Below are positions 42,661-53,897 of a DNA stretch of 64,000 nt, one piece after another; within the stretch, counting starts at the first letter, position 1; each line of letters starts with the position of its first letter. The stretch is from Xiphydria camelus. Its lineage: Eukaryota > Arthropoda > Insecta > Hymenoptera > Xiphydriidae. The position numbers were made by a program, and so were the translations under genes. The stretch is taken from positions 9,654,917 to 9,718,916 of the forward strand of contig OY783200.1 in assembly GCA_963678675.1 (NCBI GenBank). Direction: 5' to 3'. The notes beneath the pieces were generated by a model. It was not told the DNA's origin. It saw only the letters and a list, made by a program, of their open reading frames with translations, and did no database searches.

Positions 42661-42727
42661 CCCTGTGGTACCGTAAAATGGGATTACTTTGCCATTTGAC
42701 GGGTTACTCTGCACCAAGCGTGTAATA

Positions 42728-42903
42728 TGGTAGTATTTTATGTCATTAGGCGGAAATATCCGAGGTTTTTTCAGACTCTGTTTAATTAGTCGTAACACGA
42801 GGCATGGTTTGGGGATGAGCCCCCTCACCATGACTCGTGCTACAACCTAAACACAGTCTTAAAAATCCGAGGATTTCAGCCGAATGACATATTTATATAC
42901 TAC
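42728..42903. mobile_element. Hairpin MITE of about 175 bp
   Basis: ATGTCATTAGGCGGAAATATC is matched by the inverse at 42865-42890. The inner arms CACGAGGCATGG and CCATGACTCGTG also pair. Confidence 0.7.
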
Positions 42904-43605
42904 TATTTTTTCTCACGAATGCCCATTTCTCATGCCCATTTCTCAAAACAAAACAAAAGGAAGTATAGTACACGGCTCATTTCACGTTGCGTTTATCAGT
43001 TTGGAAAACGGACCCACTTCGAACTAAGCAATCTTAAACGCCATCTTATGGTCTAAAAATAGACTGGAAAAGGCCTCGAAATGGGTATGAGTGAGAAAAA
43101 AGTATATTATTTTATATATAATCCAGGAAACTGTTGAATTTTTTCGTGTATTTTATTTTTTCCAATAGAGGTCACTACGTTAGTTGTCAGATGCACATTC
43201 AGCTCTCTTTTTCACCGACAAGCGTATTAGTCTCATTGGAAAAACCAACTGCTAAATCTATTGTGTTTGTAACAGTAATAAATCTTACTGAAGTGAAGCT
43301 CCTAATCGATTGATAAACGTAAATATAGGCTCAATTGCACGTGCCATTATCGCTTTACTAAAATCTGAATTGAGATGAGGCAATCCAAATATGAAGTTTC
43401 GGAAAAGTAAATTACTTAATTCGTATACATCCACATATTATCTGAAAATGGGTAAACTTTACACCATGAAAGTGGTGTAAAATATACCAATTTTTGCCCA
43501 AGGGATACTTTGCACCAGTTTCGTGGTGATTTGTTTTTCTATTATGGAGGAGGACATAAAATTTAATAAAAAAAGAACTAAGCTCTGGATATTTCGAAAA
43601 CACCA
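42904..43605. other. AT-rich spacer
   Basis: No family recognised. TTTACACCATGAAAGTGGTGTAAA (about 43456-43479) is a small inverted repeat. Confidence 0.35.
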
Positions 43606-44387
43606 TTGCTGACAAAATTCGAGTCTAGGCTTAAAGATGCCAAGAAGACTGTTGGCGAATATGTTTTATTTCTTTATGAAAATGATCTATATCCTGGAGT
43701 GATAATATCTATAGACGAAGAAGTTGTCATGATTAACTCTTTCGATCACCATGGTCGTTTAAACGTACATGACTTTATCATAACTACGAAATATTAACTA
43801 CACATTTAGTCCATACTTATATGTAATACTACCAGCGACATCTTGTCGCATTCTGTTCAAGTTTCGGTTATTCTCCCAATGTATATGTCGTGGGTACGAC
43901 ACATCCAGTTGCTTTTCTTGTGTGAAAGGCTTTTTGTTGGGTTGTTAAGTACCCACTTAGCGTAATTGTCCGTTTCATGAAATGGATATCCACTTCGTGA
44001 ACTGTATCCAGATAGAGGAATAATATTTTATTTCTCTATCTGGATAAAATTCTGTCCAGTTCATGAAATGGAAATATTCTTTATCCATTTAATGAAATCA
44101 TCTTACATTACAGCATCTGGACAAAAACCGTCCAGTTCCTGTTCTGTACAGATAGACCTTATTTGTCCACTTCATGTAATAAAGTTAGTCTGGTTTGCCG
44201 GTCTTTTGATGAGCATAACATTAGTGTGTTCAGCGCAGTTGTAAAGAAATTTTCGATAGTAAGGGAGGAAAATTTTTATACATTACTTGATAAACATTAT
44301 ACGGAAGAACCCAACAAAAAGCCTTTCACACAAGAAAAGGAACTGGATGTTATAAATGAAATTCAAGAAGCCAAAATCAAAACGTAA
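43606..44387 (+). pseudogene. Possible transposase C-terminal scrap surrounding a hairpin element
   Basis: The first frame (43606-43797) reads KKTVGEYVLFLYENDLYPGV then IISIDEEVVMIN, like the C-terminal domain of some insect transposases (VGDYVxVxYExxxYPGxV). After a hairpin, a second frame (44163-44387) reads FSIVREENFYTLLDKHY. No firm family. A 45-bp inverted repeat (43908-43950 and 44308-44350, ACCCAACAAAAAGCCTTTC) frames the region. Confidence 0.35.
43955..44135. mobile_element. Hairpin MITE, copy 1 (inverse copy at 55838-56008)
   Basis: The core is CCAGATAGAGGAATAATA paired with its inverse near 44040, flanked by TTCATGAAATGGA repeats. The same element in the opposite orientation lies at 55838-56008, about 12 kb away. 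Confidence 0.7.
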
Positions 44388-44806
44388 ATAAGCAACATAA
44401 CCTATAAAGTATTTAGTATTTAACTGTGTCTACGGTATCGTCAATCCGGATTTTATTCAACTCTATCATATCAAAGTTTATAGAATATTCATAGATATTG
44501 GATCAATGTAATTTAATGACAATGCGTTCGTGGTCCATTTAAGATCTCGATGTAATAATCTCTAAAGGTTTTTGAACTTACTCTTATGGATATTCTGTAA
44601 ACTTTTAGTTACCTATATTGATATCTATTTGTTATAGCAGCGCTCGGCAGTGAATTTAATGCATGCCTAACAATTTGTAAAATTAGGTATTTAAATTTAA
44701 TTGTTAACATTTTCAAAGATAGGATTCGAATCTTCAACCAACACGGAGTTTAAACACTGTTGACATAATATAAGGTAAATGTCCCAGTATTCGTCACGTT
44801 AAGACG

Positions 44807-44808
<2 letters not shown>
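44388..44808. other. AT-rich spacer
   Basis: No gene or repeat recognised. Confidence 0.35.

Positions 44809-44838
<30 letters not shown>
44809..44838 (+). repeat. (TC)n microsatellite before LINE copy 1
   Basis: About 30 bases of pure TC directly abut the truncated LINE sequence that follows. Confidence 0.9.
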
Positions 44839-44839
<1 letters not shown>

Positions 44840-45571
44840 TGTCCTTTTTGGTGCGGGGGCAGTCGGTGACCTGAAGCTGCAGAGGCTGATAAACAGAGGT
44901 ATCAGGCACATTTTTAATCTCCCACGTGACGCGTCTATCACCCCTTATAGGCGTGAATTGGGATGGCTCACTGTCAACGATGCCAGGAAACATGCAGTGG
45001 CTTGTCTGATTTACACAGCTCTGCGCGAGAACTGCCCATCTTTCCTTGCAGAGTTACTTATTTCTCGTAGCACGCCATGGCCCCTGAGAGGTCTCCATAG
45101 CCAACAACTGCTTGTTCCTAATTATCGCACTGATGCATACAAGTACGCATTTGCAGTCTCCGGACCATCCATTTGGAACTCTCTTCCGGCTGAGATAAAA
45201 GCTTCATCATCTCGTAGTTGTTTCAAGACGAACTTAAAAGCCTACCTCGTTGAACAGGAAAGATCACTAACTACGGTCTCGTCAACTAATTAATGTCACC
45301 CATTCATTCATCTCTCATTTTTCCCCCCTATACATCTGTTATTTATGCCATCTCTAGTGTTGTCGCGGGATGACAGGTCTGCAATATATTGTGTTTTAGA
45401 GAGCAAATCTTCCACTGCTACTCTCCCACTGCTAAATCTTAAGTTATTTACTTGCTTATGTCTATTAAATTTACCTATGTTTATTTACTATGCTAATGAT
45501 TGTTATTTTCCGCTTGTTCCTGCAGTTCGCTGCATGTATATTTGGTCCAACTGTGGATCATAAATAAAAAT

Positions 45572-45572
<1 letters not shown>
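44839..45572 (+). mobile_element. 5'-truncated CR1-group LINE, copy 1
   Basis: The frame reaching a stop at about 45290 encodes LKLQRLINRGIRHIFNLPRD and LGWLTVNDARKHAVACLIYT, then FAVSGPSIWNSLPAEIK and CFKTNLKAYL, the C-terminal tail of CR1/Daphne-like reverse transcriptases. It is a different subfamily from copy 2 but has the same layout: (TC)n before, AATAAA-like end, and a (TCAA)n tail after. Confidence 0.8.
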
Positions 45573-45631
<59 letters not shown>

Positions 45632-45649
45632 ATCAATCAATCAATCAAT

Positions 45650-45682
<33 letters not shown>
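45573..45682 (+). repeat. (TCAA)n LINE tail followed by (TC)n
   Basis: About 80 bases of TCAA units with one interruption (a GATC), then 30 bases of TC, directly between the two LINE fragments. Confidence 0.9.
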
Positions 45683-45686
<4 letters not shown>

Positions 45687-48072
45687 GCCTGGTTGATGAA
45701 TAAAAAGTGGCTCGAGGAACTCACTGAGGTTCGAATCGGCTACTTCAAGTCACGTTTGCAGGGCCTCTCCCATACACAAACTTGGCAGGAGTTAAGAAAC
45801 CTTGGACTTATCAAACCGCGTATCACCCATCCGCTTGCCGTTGACGCCGAAACACTCAATTCCCGCTTTGCTTCCATTTCCACTTCTTCGACTTCTCATG
45901 TGAGTGCTGCGGAACTGGCCGATGTTCCGAACGCGCTGATGCAGCGTCCACCACTGGTGTTTGTCAACGTCACCAATGGCGAAATAACTAAAGCTATTAA
46001 CAATCTGCACTCAAACGCACAAGGTGTTGACGGAATCAATCTTAAACTCATCCGCAGCTTGGGCAACATTACAACTGCCTTCTGCCTGGCCATCCTCAAC
46101 CGTTCGATCAGTGAGAGTTGCTTTCCCAGTGCCTGGAAGAAATCTATCATCCTACCGATCAACAAAGTCCCAGCCCCATCGACAACTAATGACTATCGAC
46201 CCATCTCGCTGCTGCCCATACTGAGTAAGGTCTTTGAAAGACTAATCTACAACCAAGTGATCGCATATATCAATCTTCACGACCTCTTAGATCCGTTCCA
46301 GTGTGGTTTCCGCGCTGGTCATAGCACCCAAACGGCCTTGGTTAAACTTGTCAACGACATCAGACACAGTATGGACAAGAGGCAAGTCATGGTACTGGTA
46401 CTGTTCGACTTTTCCAAGGCCTTCGACACAGTCTCGCATGGTTTGCTATTACTCAAACTTAAGCGTCTGGGCTTTGCTGACGACACTGTCCGATGGTTCG
46501 CGTCGTATCTGGAGGGACGATGGCAGGCAATTAAAAAATCTGATGGCACTCTCACTGGCTGGCAGGCCACCAACACTGGAGTTCCGCAGGGCTCAGTTCT
46601 AGGTCCGCTGCTTTTTTCTATCTTCATTAATGACATTGGGTCAGTCATCAAAAATGCAAAGAGGCTAATTTACGCGGATGATCTACAAATCTATCGGAGC
46701 TGTCCCCCTGAAGAGATTGACAGTTGTATCATGAGTCTCAACGAGGACATCGACAGAATTAAACGATGGGCTAGTGTCAACTCGCTGAACCTCAACATCA
46801 ACAAAACCAAAGCGATTATTCTTGGAAATAAGCGATTCATTAACTCGCTTAAATCCTCGGATCTTCCACCATTAGGTTGCAACTCTGAGCGTATACCCTT
46901 TGTTGACTCTGTCAAAAACCTCGGTATTATCATCGACTCCAAACTCACTTTCAAAGATCACGTTCAACATGTCACCTCCAAAGTCAACCGAGCCTTCTAC
47001 CAACTGCAACAAATGAGGCCATATACCAATACAGACCTATGGAAAACTTTGATTAACTCTCTGATTTTACCTCATTTAGAATACTGCTCAATTGTTCTTA
47101 ATGGCTGTGGAGCCACCCTTGACCTCAAGCTACAACGACTCGTAAACCGTGGTATTCGCTACATCTTTGGACTGCCACGCGATACCTCAATCAGCTCCTA
47201 CAGAATCAAGCTTGGCTGGCTGTCAGTTGAAAATCGGCGCAAACTACACCTGGCAATTCTCACTTACACGGTTCTCAACACGAGGCAACCTGAATTCTTA
47301 GCCGATTTGCTCTTTCACTACACCACACGAGCTACCAGCCGTTCTACACATGCCCTTACACTAACTACTCCTCCTCATCGGACCGACTCTTACAAAGCTT
47401 CCTTTGCCGTTGCTGCCCCCTACGTGTGGAATGCCTTCCCTAGGGAAGTTCTCGAGGCTCCCTCACTCGGCTCCTTTAAGAGTAAAGCTCAACAGTGGCT
47501 ACTGGATGCGGATAGAAACCGTAGTTAATTATCGATAGGCAATATTTAAGTTAATTGTCAATATTCTATGTCTTCACCTTGAGATACTGCTTGTTGATTT
47601 GACTTCTTCCTACTTATTTTGTTTAATTGATTTTACTTAAATGTTTTTGTTTACCAACGTGTTTATATCATTATATCATTATATTATGTACATTATTACT
47701 TGTTATTATACTTACACTTTATTCTGTTACTATGCTTGCACTACGCCCACGCTATTTTTTACATACTCGCTTATATTATTATTACTCATTATGCTTTATA
47801 CCTCTGCGCTGCTGCTGTTTGATTTGGTATTATTTAATTGTTTTTTACTTAACTGTTTTGTTTATCTACGTGTTTACGATTGTTAACTTTAAATGAGAGA
47901 GAACGCTTATTCATTATGCTTACACACTATTACTATTTTATTGCGCTCATACTTTCTATGTACCCGCTTAAAGTCTATTATATTTGCTTACGCTGTTTTA
48001 AAATTGTATACTATACGCTTGCCCTGATTTCAGGGCATTATGATTTGTTCTATTTGAACAATAAACATTTCA
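45683..48072 (+). mobile_element. 5'-truncated CR1-group LINE, copy 2
   Basis: Begins right after (TC)n inside the region between endonuclease and reverse transcriptase, continues through the complete RT ORF, about 540 bp of AT-rich 3' UTR and AATAAACATTTCA, and ends in (TCAA)n then (TC)n (48073-48105). Confidence 0.85.
45693..47528 (+). CDS. CR1-group LINE reverse transcriptase (endonuclease lost)
   Basis: An open frame of 611 codons. The reverse transcriptase has DYRPISLLPILSKVFERLI, the first catalytic Asp at residue 239 (LFDFSKAFDTVSHG), GVPQGSVLGPLLFSIFINDI and YADD at 327-330. A thumb region (VKNLGIIIDSKLTFKDH) and a C-terminal domain with VWNAFP follow. The N-terminal endonuclease is missing because the insertion is 5'-truncated, so the ATG at 45693 is only the first in the remaining frame. 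The lack of stops suggests a young insertion. It lies in the presumed filamin intron, opposite to the filamin strand. Confidence 0.85.
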   Translation: MMNKKWLEELTEVRIGYFKSRLQGLSHTQTWQELRNLGLIKPRITHPLAVDAETLNSRFASISTSSTSHVSAAELADVPNALMQRPPLVFVNVTNGEITKAINNLHSNAQGVDGINLKLIRSLGNITTAFCLAILNRSISESCFPSAWKKSIILPINKVPAPSTTNDYRPISLLPILSKVFERLIYNQVIAYINLHDLLDPFQCGFRAGHSTQTALVKLVNDIRHSMDKRQVMVLVLFDFSKAFDTVSHGLLLLKLKRLGFADDTVRWFASYLEGRWQAIKKSDGTLTGWQATNTGVPQGSVLGPLLFSIFINDIGSVIKNAKRLIYADDLQIYRSCPPEEIDSCIMSLNEDIDRIKRWASVNSLNLNINKTKAIILGNKRFINSLKSSDLPPLGCNSERIPFVDSVKNLGIIIDSKLTFKDHVQHVTSKVNRAFYQLQQMRPYTNTDLWKTLINSLILPHLEYCSIVLNGCGATLDLKLQRLVNRGIRYIFGLPRDTSISSYRIKLGWLSVENRRKLHLAILTYTVLNTRQPEFLADLLFHYTTRATSRSTHALTLTTPPHRTDSYKASFAVAAPYVWNAFPREVLEAPSLGSFKSKAQQWLLDADRNRS

Positions 48073-48105
48073 TCAATCAATCAATCAATCAATCTCTCTC
48101 TCTCT
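48073..48105 (+). repeat. (TCAA)n tail and (TC)n after LINE copy 2
   Basis: Five TCAA units, then about 13 bases of TC. The (TC)n directly abuts the stop codon of the minus-strand pogo-PHD gene. Confidence 0.9.
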
Positions 48106-50880
48106 CTACAAATTTGACAAACAAATTTGACAAATAAATTTTTTAGTCTTTTTTGAAGCAGATGCACACTTCTCATGCATCCAGCACAAACACTTTTGAC
48201 ATTTAATCATATCCTTCACACTCTTCCTCACATATATTACAAAACCATCTTTCTTTCTGTTTCCTCAGTTGCAGAAATTCCATTCTCCTGTTTTTTTGGT
48301 TTTGACTTTGGTTCTCCTTTTTTTTCACAATCTTTTCCCCTGCATTTTTTTTATTTTCCTTGACTTCTAGTCGTTTTCTTTTCCTTTCTTGAATTTCTTT
48401 TTCTTTTTCTAATTTATTGTTCTCTTTCTTTCTAAAGTATTCTTGCCAGTCTTTGGACGTTGCTACCGAAGGTATCTTTTCTTTCAGCTTTTTAGTCACC
48501 TTTGGTGTATCTGGCCAAAACAAATTATTTTTGAAAGGAGAGGGTATGTCTGCCAAGATATCTTTATCTTTAATTTCTTCTGCGTTTTCTTTCACAGTCA
48601 TATTCTTCTCACTATATATATCTTGATTAATATCTGCCACTTGTGCTGTGGTCGTTGAAGAAAAATTTGCTGGGATATTTGTCTCAGTAGTTGTTTGTGC
48701 TTGTATTGCCGTAGATGGCGAAAATTGGTCTACCGCAATAACTATGTCATGAACCTCTATTTTTGTGGTAGGTAAACTAGGTTCATCTATTCCAGTAATC
48801 GATATGTTCAACAAATGATCTAAAAATTATAAGTATATAACGATATAATATTTATTGTTAGATTGACATTTATTATTTTTAAATTTTATATCTCAACGAC
48901 GAGTAAAACTACTTACTTAATCATTCCATAAATACCTATTACCTACCTTTTTGGGTAATACCATTTGAAGCCTCTTTTGTTGTTGCCTCATAATGCTGAT
49001 TGGTACTATTTACTAGTAGTTCATTTGATATTTCTGGATCTGTTGAGATTTCACAAGAAACTGGGCATAAAATTGGCTGCATGTTTTGACAAATGTTCGA
49101 TTTATCAAGTCCATCACTTAGAATTTCTAAGTTTATTGGAACACTCTTATCTAGATCACCTGTAAATAACGAATACGGAATTTTGGATAAGTTGTACTCA
49201 CAATATCTGATATGTTACTTACGTTTTCTGTGAGACACTGCTTTGTTGCTTTCAGGTGAGTTCAATTCAGAGGAGAAAGATCTATAAGCAAAAAAGTTAT
49301 TATAGTTAACAACCATAGAAGTAAACTGGAGTTTAGGAGTGCCGTACCTTTATTAGTGATCTTTTGCAGTGCACCTTCTTCTTCCACAACAAAGTCAATT
49401 GGTTTATTTTCAGGCAATAGGTCATTTAAAATATCGTCAAATATTTCATTATCTGGAAAACTCATATGATCGTGTATATATCTCCAGTATAGACTCTGTA
49501 CCTTCTCCATTAACGCTTCTGTTTATTTTATGCCAAATTTTAAATAATTCTGTGTATTCCACCTCGTGCAACCAGGTCGGTCCAGACTCTTTGAATAACT
49601 CAAGCTTTTCTTGCGGGATAAGGGACTCAATATACATTAAATGATTTTTTATATCCTCTACGTTTTTTGAGGAGTTTGGTATTGGAGCATTATCTTCCTT
49701 GCTGTTCTTACTAAAGTAGTCTAAAGCATTTGGATCTAGAGGAAGTAACCCACAAGCCCTGAATCCATTTTTCAACATCTCGGGTTTTAGTGTATTTTTT
49801 AGTACTTTGTGAAGAAGTAGAGAAAAATGGTCTCGTTTTAAACGCACACCTGCGTTTTCTATTCTCCACTGGTAAACCTCCCTTTTCCAAGCACTTTTTA
49901 ATGGATGGAACACTGCGACGTCCATTGGTCGTAGAAAATGCGTAGAGTTGGGATAAAGCGCAACAATTTCTATTCCTTTATGTTTGCAAAACTCACTTAA
50001 TGGTAAAGTCAAGTGAGAGGCGTGCCCGTCTAGATAAAGGATTACCGGTAGTTGTATATTTTTTTCTATTAACCATGGATAGAAAACGTTCGTAATGTAT
50101 TCAAAAAACGTTTGTCCGGTCATCCAACCGTTGTCAGATTTACCGACAGCCCAGGATTGTGGCATGGAAGCGGCCAATGATTTAGGCACCCTTTTTAAAC
50201 TGACCACAACCATAGGAGGGGCCAATTCGCCTTCTGCGTTTCCCATGACGAGTGTCGTGATATTTTCTTTTTCATCAGAATTGGTTACACAATGAACCAT
50301 TTTTTGTGCTTTTCTAACTAGAACATGGTTGTTGTCAGGACTTAGAAAAAATGCTGTTTCGTCGCAATTGAATACTCGCGATGGATCATATTGCATACAT
50401 CTAACATATTATTCTGCCTAAAGTATTCCGTGATCTCTTCAAACCACCGACGTATATTCGTTTCTGAGACAGACGCCCGACTTTTTGTTAAGTTTTGCGA
50501 CACTCTCGTAGCTATTTCAGGATGCCTTTTTTGAAAAGCCTCCAGCCAATGTCGTCCAGGTCGATTGTTAGCAAATGGGTTAGGCTTATTTTCAGATTTA
50601 AGTAACATTTGAACACTATCCAGAAGTTGACAATTTGTTACTGGAAAACCCCTGCTGCCTAAGTGACAAATCCATCTTATTAAATTTTTCTCTTCAGTTT
50701 CGGAGAGAGTATGGAAGGAGGTCCCATTTTTCTCCGAATGGGAGTTTTTCCTTTACAATTATCCGAGAGTGTCATTCGGGGAACTTTAAAAGTTTTGGCT
50801 GCTGTGGCAATTGGTGAACCTTTTTTAACTGTCTCGATCGCTTTTTTCATATCCTCATCATCATAATTAAAACGATTCAT
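48105..50880 (-). pseudogene. Intron-containing pogo-like transposase gene with C-terminal PHD finger
   Basis: Exon 1 starts at ATG 50880, directly after a TTACAG acceptor, so a 5' UTR exon probably lies upstream. It encodes a psq-type helix-turn-helix (KKAIETVKKGSPIATAAKTF), a CENPB-type helix-turn-helix (HWLEAFQKRHPEIA), and a DDE_1 domain with DD35D residues in VFNCDETAFF, LYLDGHASH and LRPMDVAVF. It ends at 49348 with a GTACGG donor. Exon 2 (49281-49223), exon 3 (49159-48947) and exon 4 (48819-48105) have GT-AG borders, and phases agree from exon 2 to exon 4. Exon 4 encodes a charged coiled coil and, across a one-base shift, a PHD finger: WFCNIC, MIKCQKC, CWMHEKC, FICQIC. Single-base shifts also occur near 50700, 50400 and 49440, and the exon 1/2 phase disagrees. 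It is thus a recently broken gene or one with sequence errors. A DNA-binding transposase plus a histone-tail reader suggests a domesticated or host-like regulator, which is inference. Confidence 0.75.
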
Positions 50881-51075
50881 CTGTAACAAAAAGATACCGA
50901 TTTATCGTCACTTATTGACCCAGTACTCGTTACTACATTTTATAGCACCGTAAATTTATCCCCAGCCTATATTGATATCATGATTACTGGTATACAGATT
51001 TCTTAACAAAAGTTTAATATCTTTGTTCCTCTACAATTGCAAAAGCAACTTTAAAAAAGGACAGATATACCGTAT
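50881..51075. promoter_or_regulatory. Upstream flank of the pogo-PHD gene
   Basis: Contains the probable splice acceptor directly before the ATG. No promoter element can be identified. The compound palindrome begins right after. Confidence 0.35.
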
Positions 51076-51930
51076 GTCTGACGGTAAGCGCAACACCACT
51101 TCGGCAGTTTTTACCGACGGTGGTCGAAAATTGCATTGGATCTAGGTATACCGTATGTCCCACTCTGTACGGGCCAGTTTGAAAGTTACCTTCAGGCAGG
51201 CTTGGTCGGTAATCGAAACATTTAATACCGGTAGAAGTCGAGTCGGTAGTTAGAGTTGTTGTCAATTCGGGAGATCGAAGCGTCTATCCTCGAAATTATG
51301 AATTTGTGAATAATGGTGAGTTATTTCCATTATTCACAAATTCATAATTTCGAAGTTAGACGCTTCGATCACCCGAATTGACACCAACTCTAACTACCGA
51401 CTCGACTTCTACCGGTATTAAATGACTCAAGTACCGACCAAGCCTCCCCGAAGGTAACTTCAAACTGGCCCGTACAGAGTGGGACATACCGAATGTATCA
51501 TGCCAAATTAAACAAGCAGATATACCGACATTGCCGAAGCTTTACCGACGGTCAAGAATTTTATAGTTAGAGTTGGCTTGAGAAGAGTGCGCTGTGTGTG
51601 CTGCATGAGAACGAAAAGTGTCAAACGTCTGATTTCCCGATAGCTGTCAGTTCGGAAAATCGAAGTATTGAATAATACACGAAACACTTCGATCTCTTGA
51701 ATTAACAGCTATCGGGAAATCAGACGTTTGACACTTTTCGCTCTCACGCAGCACACACAGCGCACTCTTCTCAAGCCAACTCTAACTATAAAATTCTTGA
51801 CCGTCGGTAAAGTTTCGGCAATGTCGGTATATCTGCTTGTTTAATTTGGCATGATACATACGGTACGGTAATGCAAGATTCGACCACCGTCGGTAAAAAC
51901 TGCCGAAGTGGTGTTGCGCTTACCATCAGA
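51076..51930. mobile_element. Compound palindrome: two hairpins side by side inside a third
   Basis: Outer arms 51076-51145 and 51862-51930 pair through GCGCAACACCACTTCGGCAG and ACCGACGGTGGTCGAA. Inside are hairpin 1 (about 51155-51490, centre 51315, arms about 155 bp) and hairpin 2 (about 51497-51866, centre 51680, arms about 165 bp). All share the TACCGTATGT/TACCGACGGT word set, so they are related elements. Pairing is very good. Confidence 0.85.
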
Positions 51931-52427
51931 AATGCTGTAGAATTTTATTGAAATGATCGATGACCAACTGCTCGTCATACCCGACGAATATTGGGACAGA
52001 CATCTGTTTTCCTGTACCAGTATTCGTCACCACAAAAATTAATTTCCAACAGACTCCTAACCTAAAAATATTTGCTAATTACTTAGTTTATATGTATATA
52101 ATTTATCAAAAAGTAATTTCCTGCCAATAAGACACACTACGTGCATGCTAGAAAGAGTTTTCCAGAACAACTTGCCTTAACATTTATGCTAACAGCTGTA
52201 CCAAACCTAGATTTATTCAAAACACCGGCACCTTTAACACACCGTCCGCGTCACAAATGTCACTCGACTGCAAATAATTTTTACCAGTTATTCCGTCGAT
52301 GTTGCCACATATTATTAAAATTATAGTATAATGGAATTTTACTATTGGATGCTTAATTTTTAAGGATATTTAATCGCACTGACGATAACTGGGTCTGTGA
52401 CGGACACTGGGACATTTACCTTATGTG
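51931..52427. other. AT-rich spacer
   Basis: No gene or structure recognised. Confidence 0.35.
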
Positions 52428-52611
52428 TTACCGTTAAAACCCGTTTTCAGTTAAAACTAGTTTTAACTGAAAAGCTCTTAAGTCAAAAGTAGTTTTTCCT
52501 AGTCAAAACTAGAATTGACAAATATTTTCACTTGATTCTAGTTTTGATTAAACATATTGTCAGTAAATACTAGGTTAAAATTAAATACGTTTCATGCCGT
52601 AGGTATGTCAG

Positions 52612-52793
52612 CTAATTCTAGTTTTATGTGGCTTCGCTCGCTTCGGTCGCTCCGCCGATTCTAACCTAACCCAACCTAATCTAACAAATTAAAATATAAA
52701 TAAATTAGACTCGGTAAGAGGTTAGATTAGGTTTGGTTAGGTTATAATCGGCGGAGCGAGCGAAGCGAGCGAAGCCACTTAAAACTATAATTA
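52612..52793. mobile_element. GC-armed hairpin
   Basis: GTGGCTTCGCTCGCTTC with CTCCGCCGATT and CTAACCTAACC is mirrored on the right side (52715-52793). The loop is about 35 bp. Insects carry many such CTTCGCTCGC hairpins. Confidence 0.8.
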
Positions 52794-53824
52794 ATAACAC
52801 AGGCCTGCGAAATTAAAGTTTTTGAAAAATACAAGAGAAATTTTCGCTGATTTTTGTTATTTGGTGTGCTGATTTCTAAAATGACTTCCATTTTTTTCCA
52901 TCACGTCAGGATTTTTTGTAAAATCGATATCGCTATTTTTGCTAGAATCCTATTTGAAAATTAATTATCTCGAACAATTTTGAGTACTATCTGGCAACAG
53001 TGGTTTTTATCTATTGAAATATATGTAAAATAATCGATTCTTGGTAAGGCAAATTAATTTTTCAGCAATCGATTATTTTGTATAGGTTTAAATGGATGAA
53101 AACCACTGTTCGACCAGATCGCAGGAGCCGCCTCTGGTCGAGAGGAAAACTGAACGTTCCCTTAGGTTTAAACTTAAATACATCAACTTATGGTGTAGTT
53201 TCTAGAGACAAATCACCAACACATACTATTTTAATTTCTTTTTAAACCCTTTGCGGAGGAGGGGCGCCTTAGAGGCGCCCGGGTAGTGTCTAGCTTCCGC
53301 GCCCGGCGGTTCGATCCGTCACTCAGCGACGCCGAACTCGATATATTTCGACTCCACGTGCGAGAAAACATTAAACATTCTCGCCCGGATTGTTTGAGAA
53401 GTCCACTCGGGCGGCACTGCACCGTATTTTCACACATATAAACACGATATGTTTATTTCCGATGCGCGATAAGATTTATCGCTCGGGCGGTACGACGCGT
53501 CCACTCGAAGTGTGCCCGTACCTATACCGTGCCCTGGCGCTTTCGAACTCGATAGGTATGTTTATTCATTCACAGGCGACAGAGGGGTTTTCGGTTGGCT
53601 TCACTACAGTATAGTATCATGGTCAGACAGGGAGGCAAGAAATTCAACGCCGAAAAAATGTGTTTACAGTAAATGTTCATAAAAATCCAATTAAACTTGA
53701 ATTTTTTCAAAAAAACTTGACGTGATAGAACTTTTTTATTATTTTTTTCTCAATCAACACCAAAAAAGATATAAAGTTCAGTTGTCACTTCTCTTGTATT
53801 TTTTTCATCGCAGGCCTGTGTTAT
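52794..53824. mobile_element. Element with ATAACACAGGCCTGCGA ends
   Basis: ATAACACAGGCCTGCGA at 52794-52810 is exactly inverted at 53808-53824, with weaker pairing inward (ATACAAGAGAA). It contains another hairpin (about 52985-53125, AGTGGTTTTTAT/ATCGATTATTTT pairs) and a GC-rich block at 53240-53560 with GGGCGCCT-TAG-AGGCGCCC. Confidence 0.75.
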
Positions 53825-53897
53825 ATTTAACCGGGGCAGAGCTAAAACTAGTTTTAACTGAAAACGGGATAAATCCCGGTAAAACATGTATTTCTTT

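Larger units (their letters stand above)
52428..53882. mobile_element. Element with TAAAACTAGTTTTAACTGAA ends and nested insertions
   Basis: The ends near 52428-52478 and 53836-53882 are inverse copies built on CAGTTAAAACTAGTTTTAAC and (G)TTACCG. Nested inside are hairpin 52612-52793 and element 52794-53824. Its right end lies just 5' of the Ginger/KRBA2-like coding region. Confidence 0.65.

Noticed and set aside
45500..45703. Repetitive INQS/SLSL protein frame
   Set aside because: It is only the translation of the (TCAA)n and (TC)n microsatellites.
53290..53330. GGTTCGATCCG resembling a tRNA B box
   Set aside because: No A box at the right distance and no cloverleaf; the strong GGGCGCCT hairpin nearby explains the structure better.
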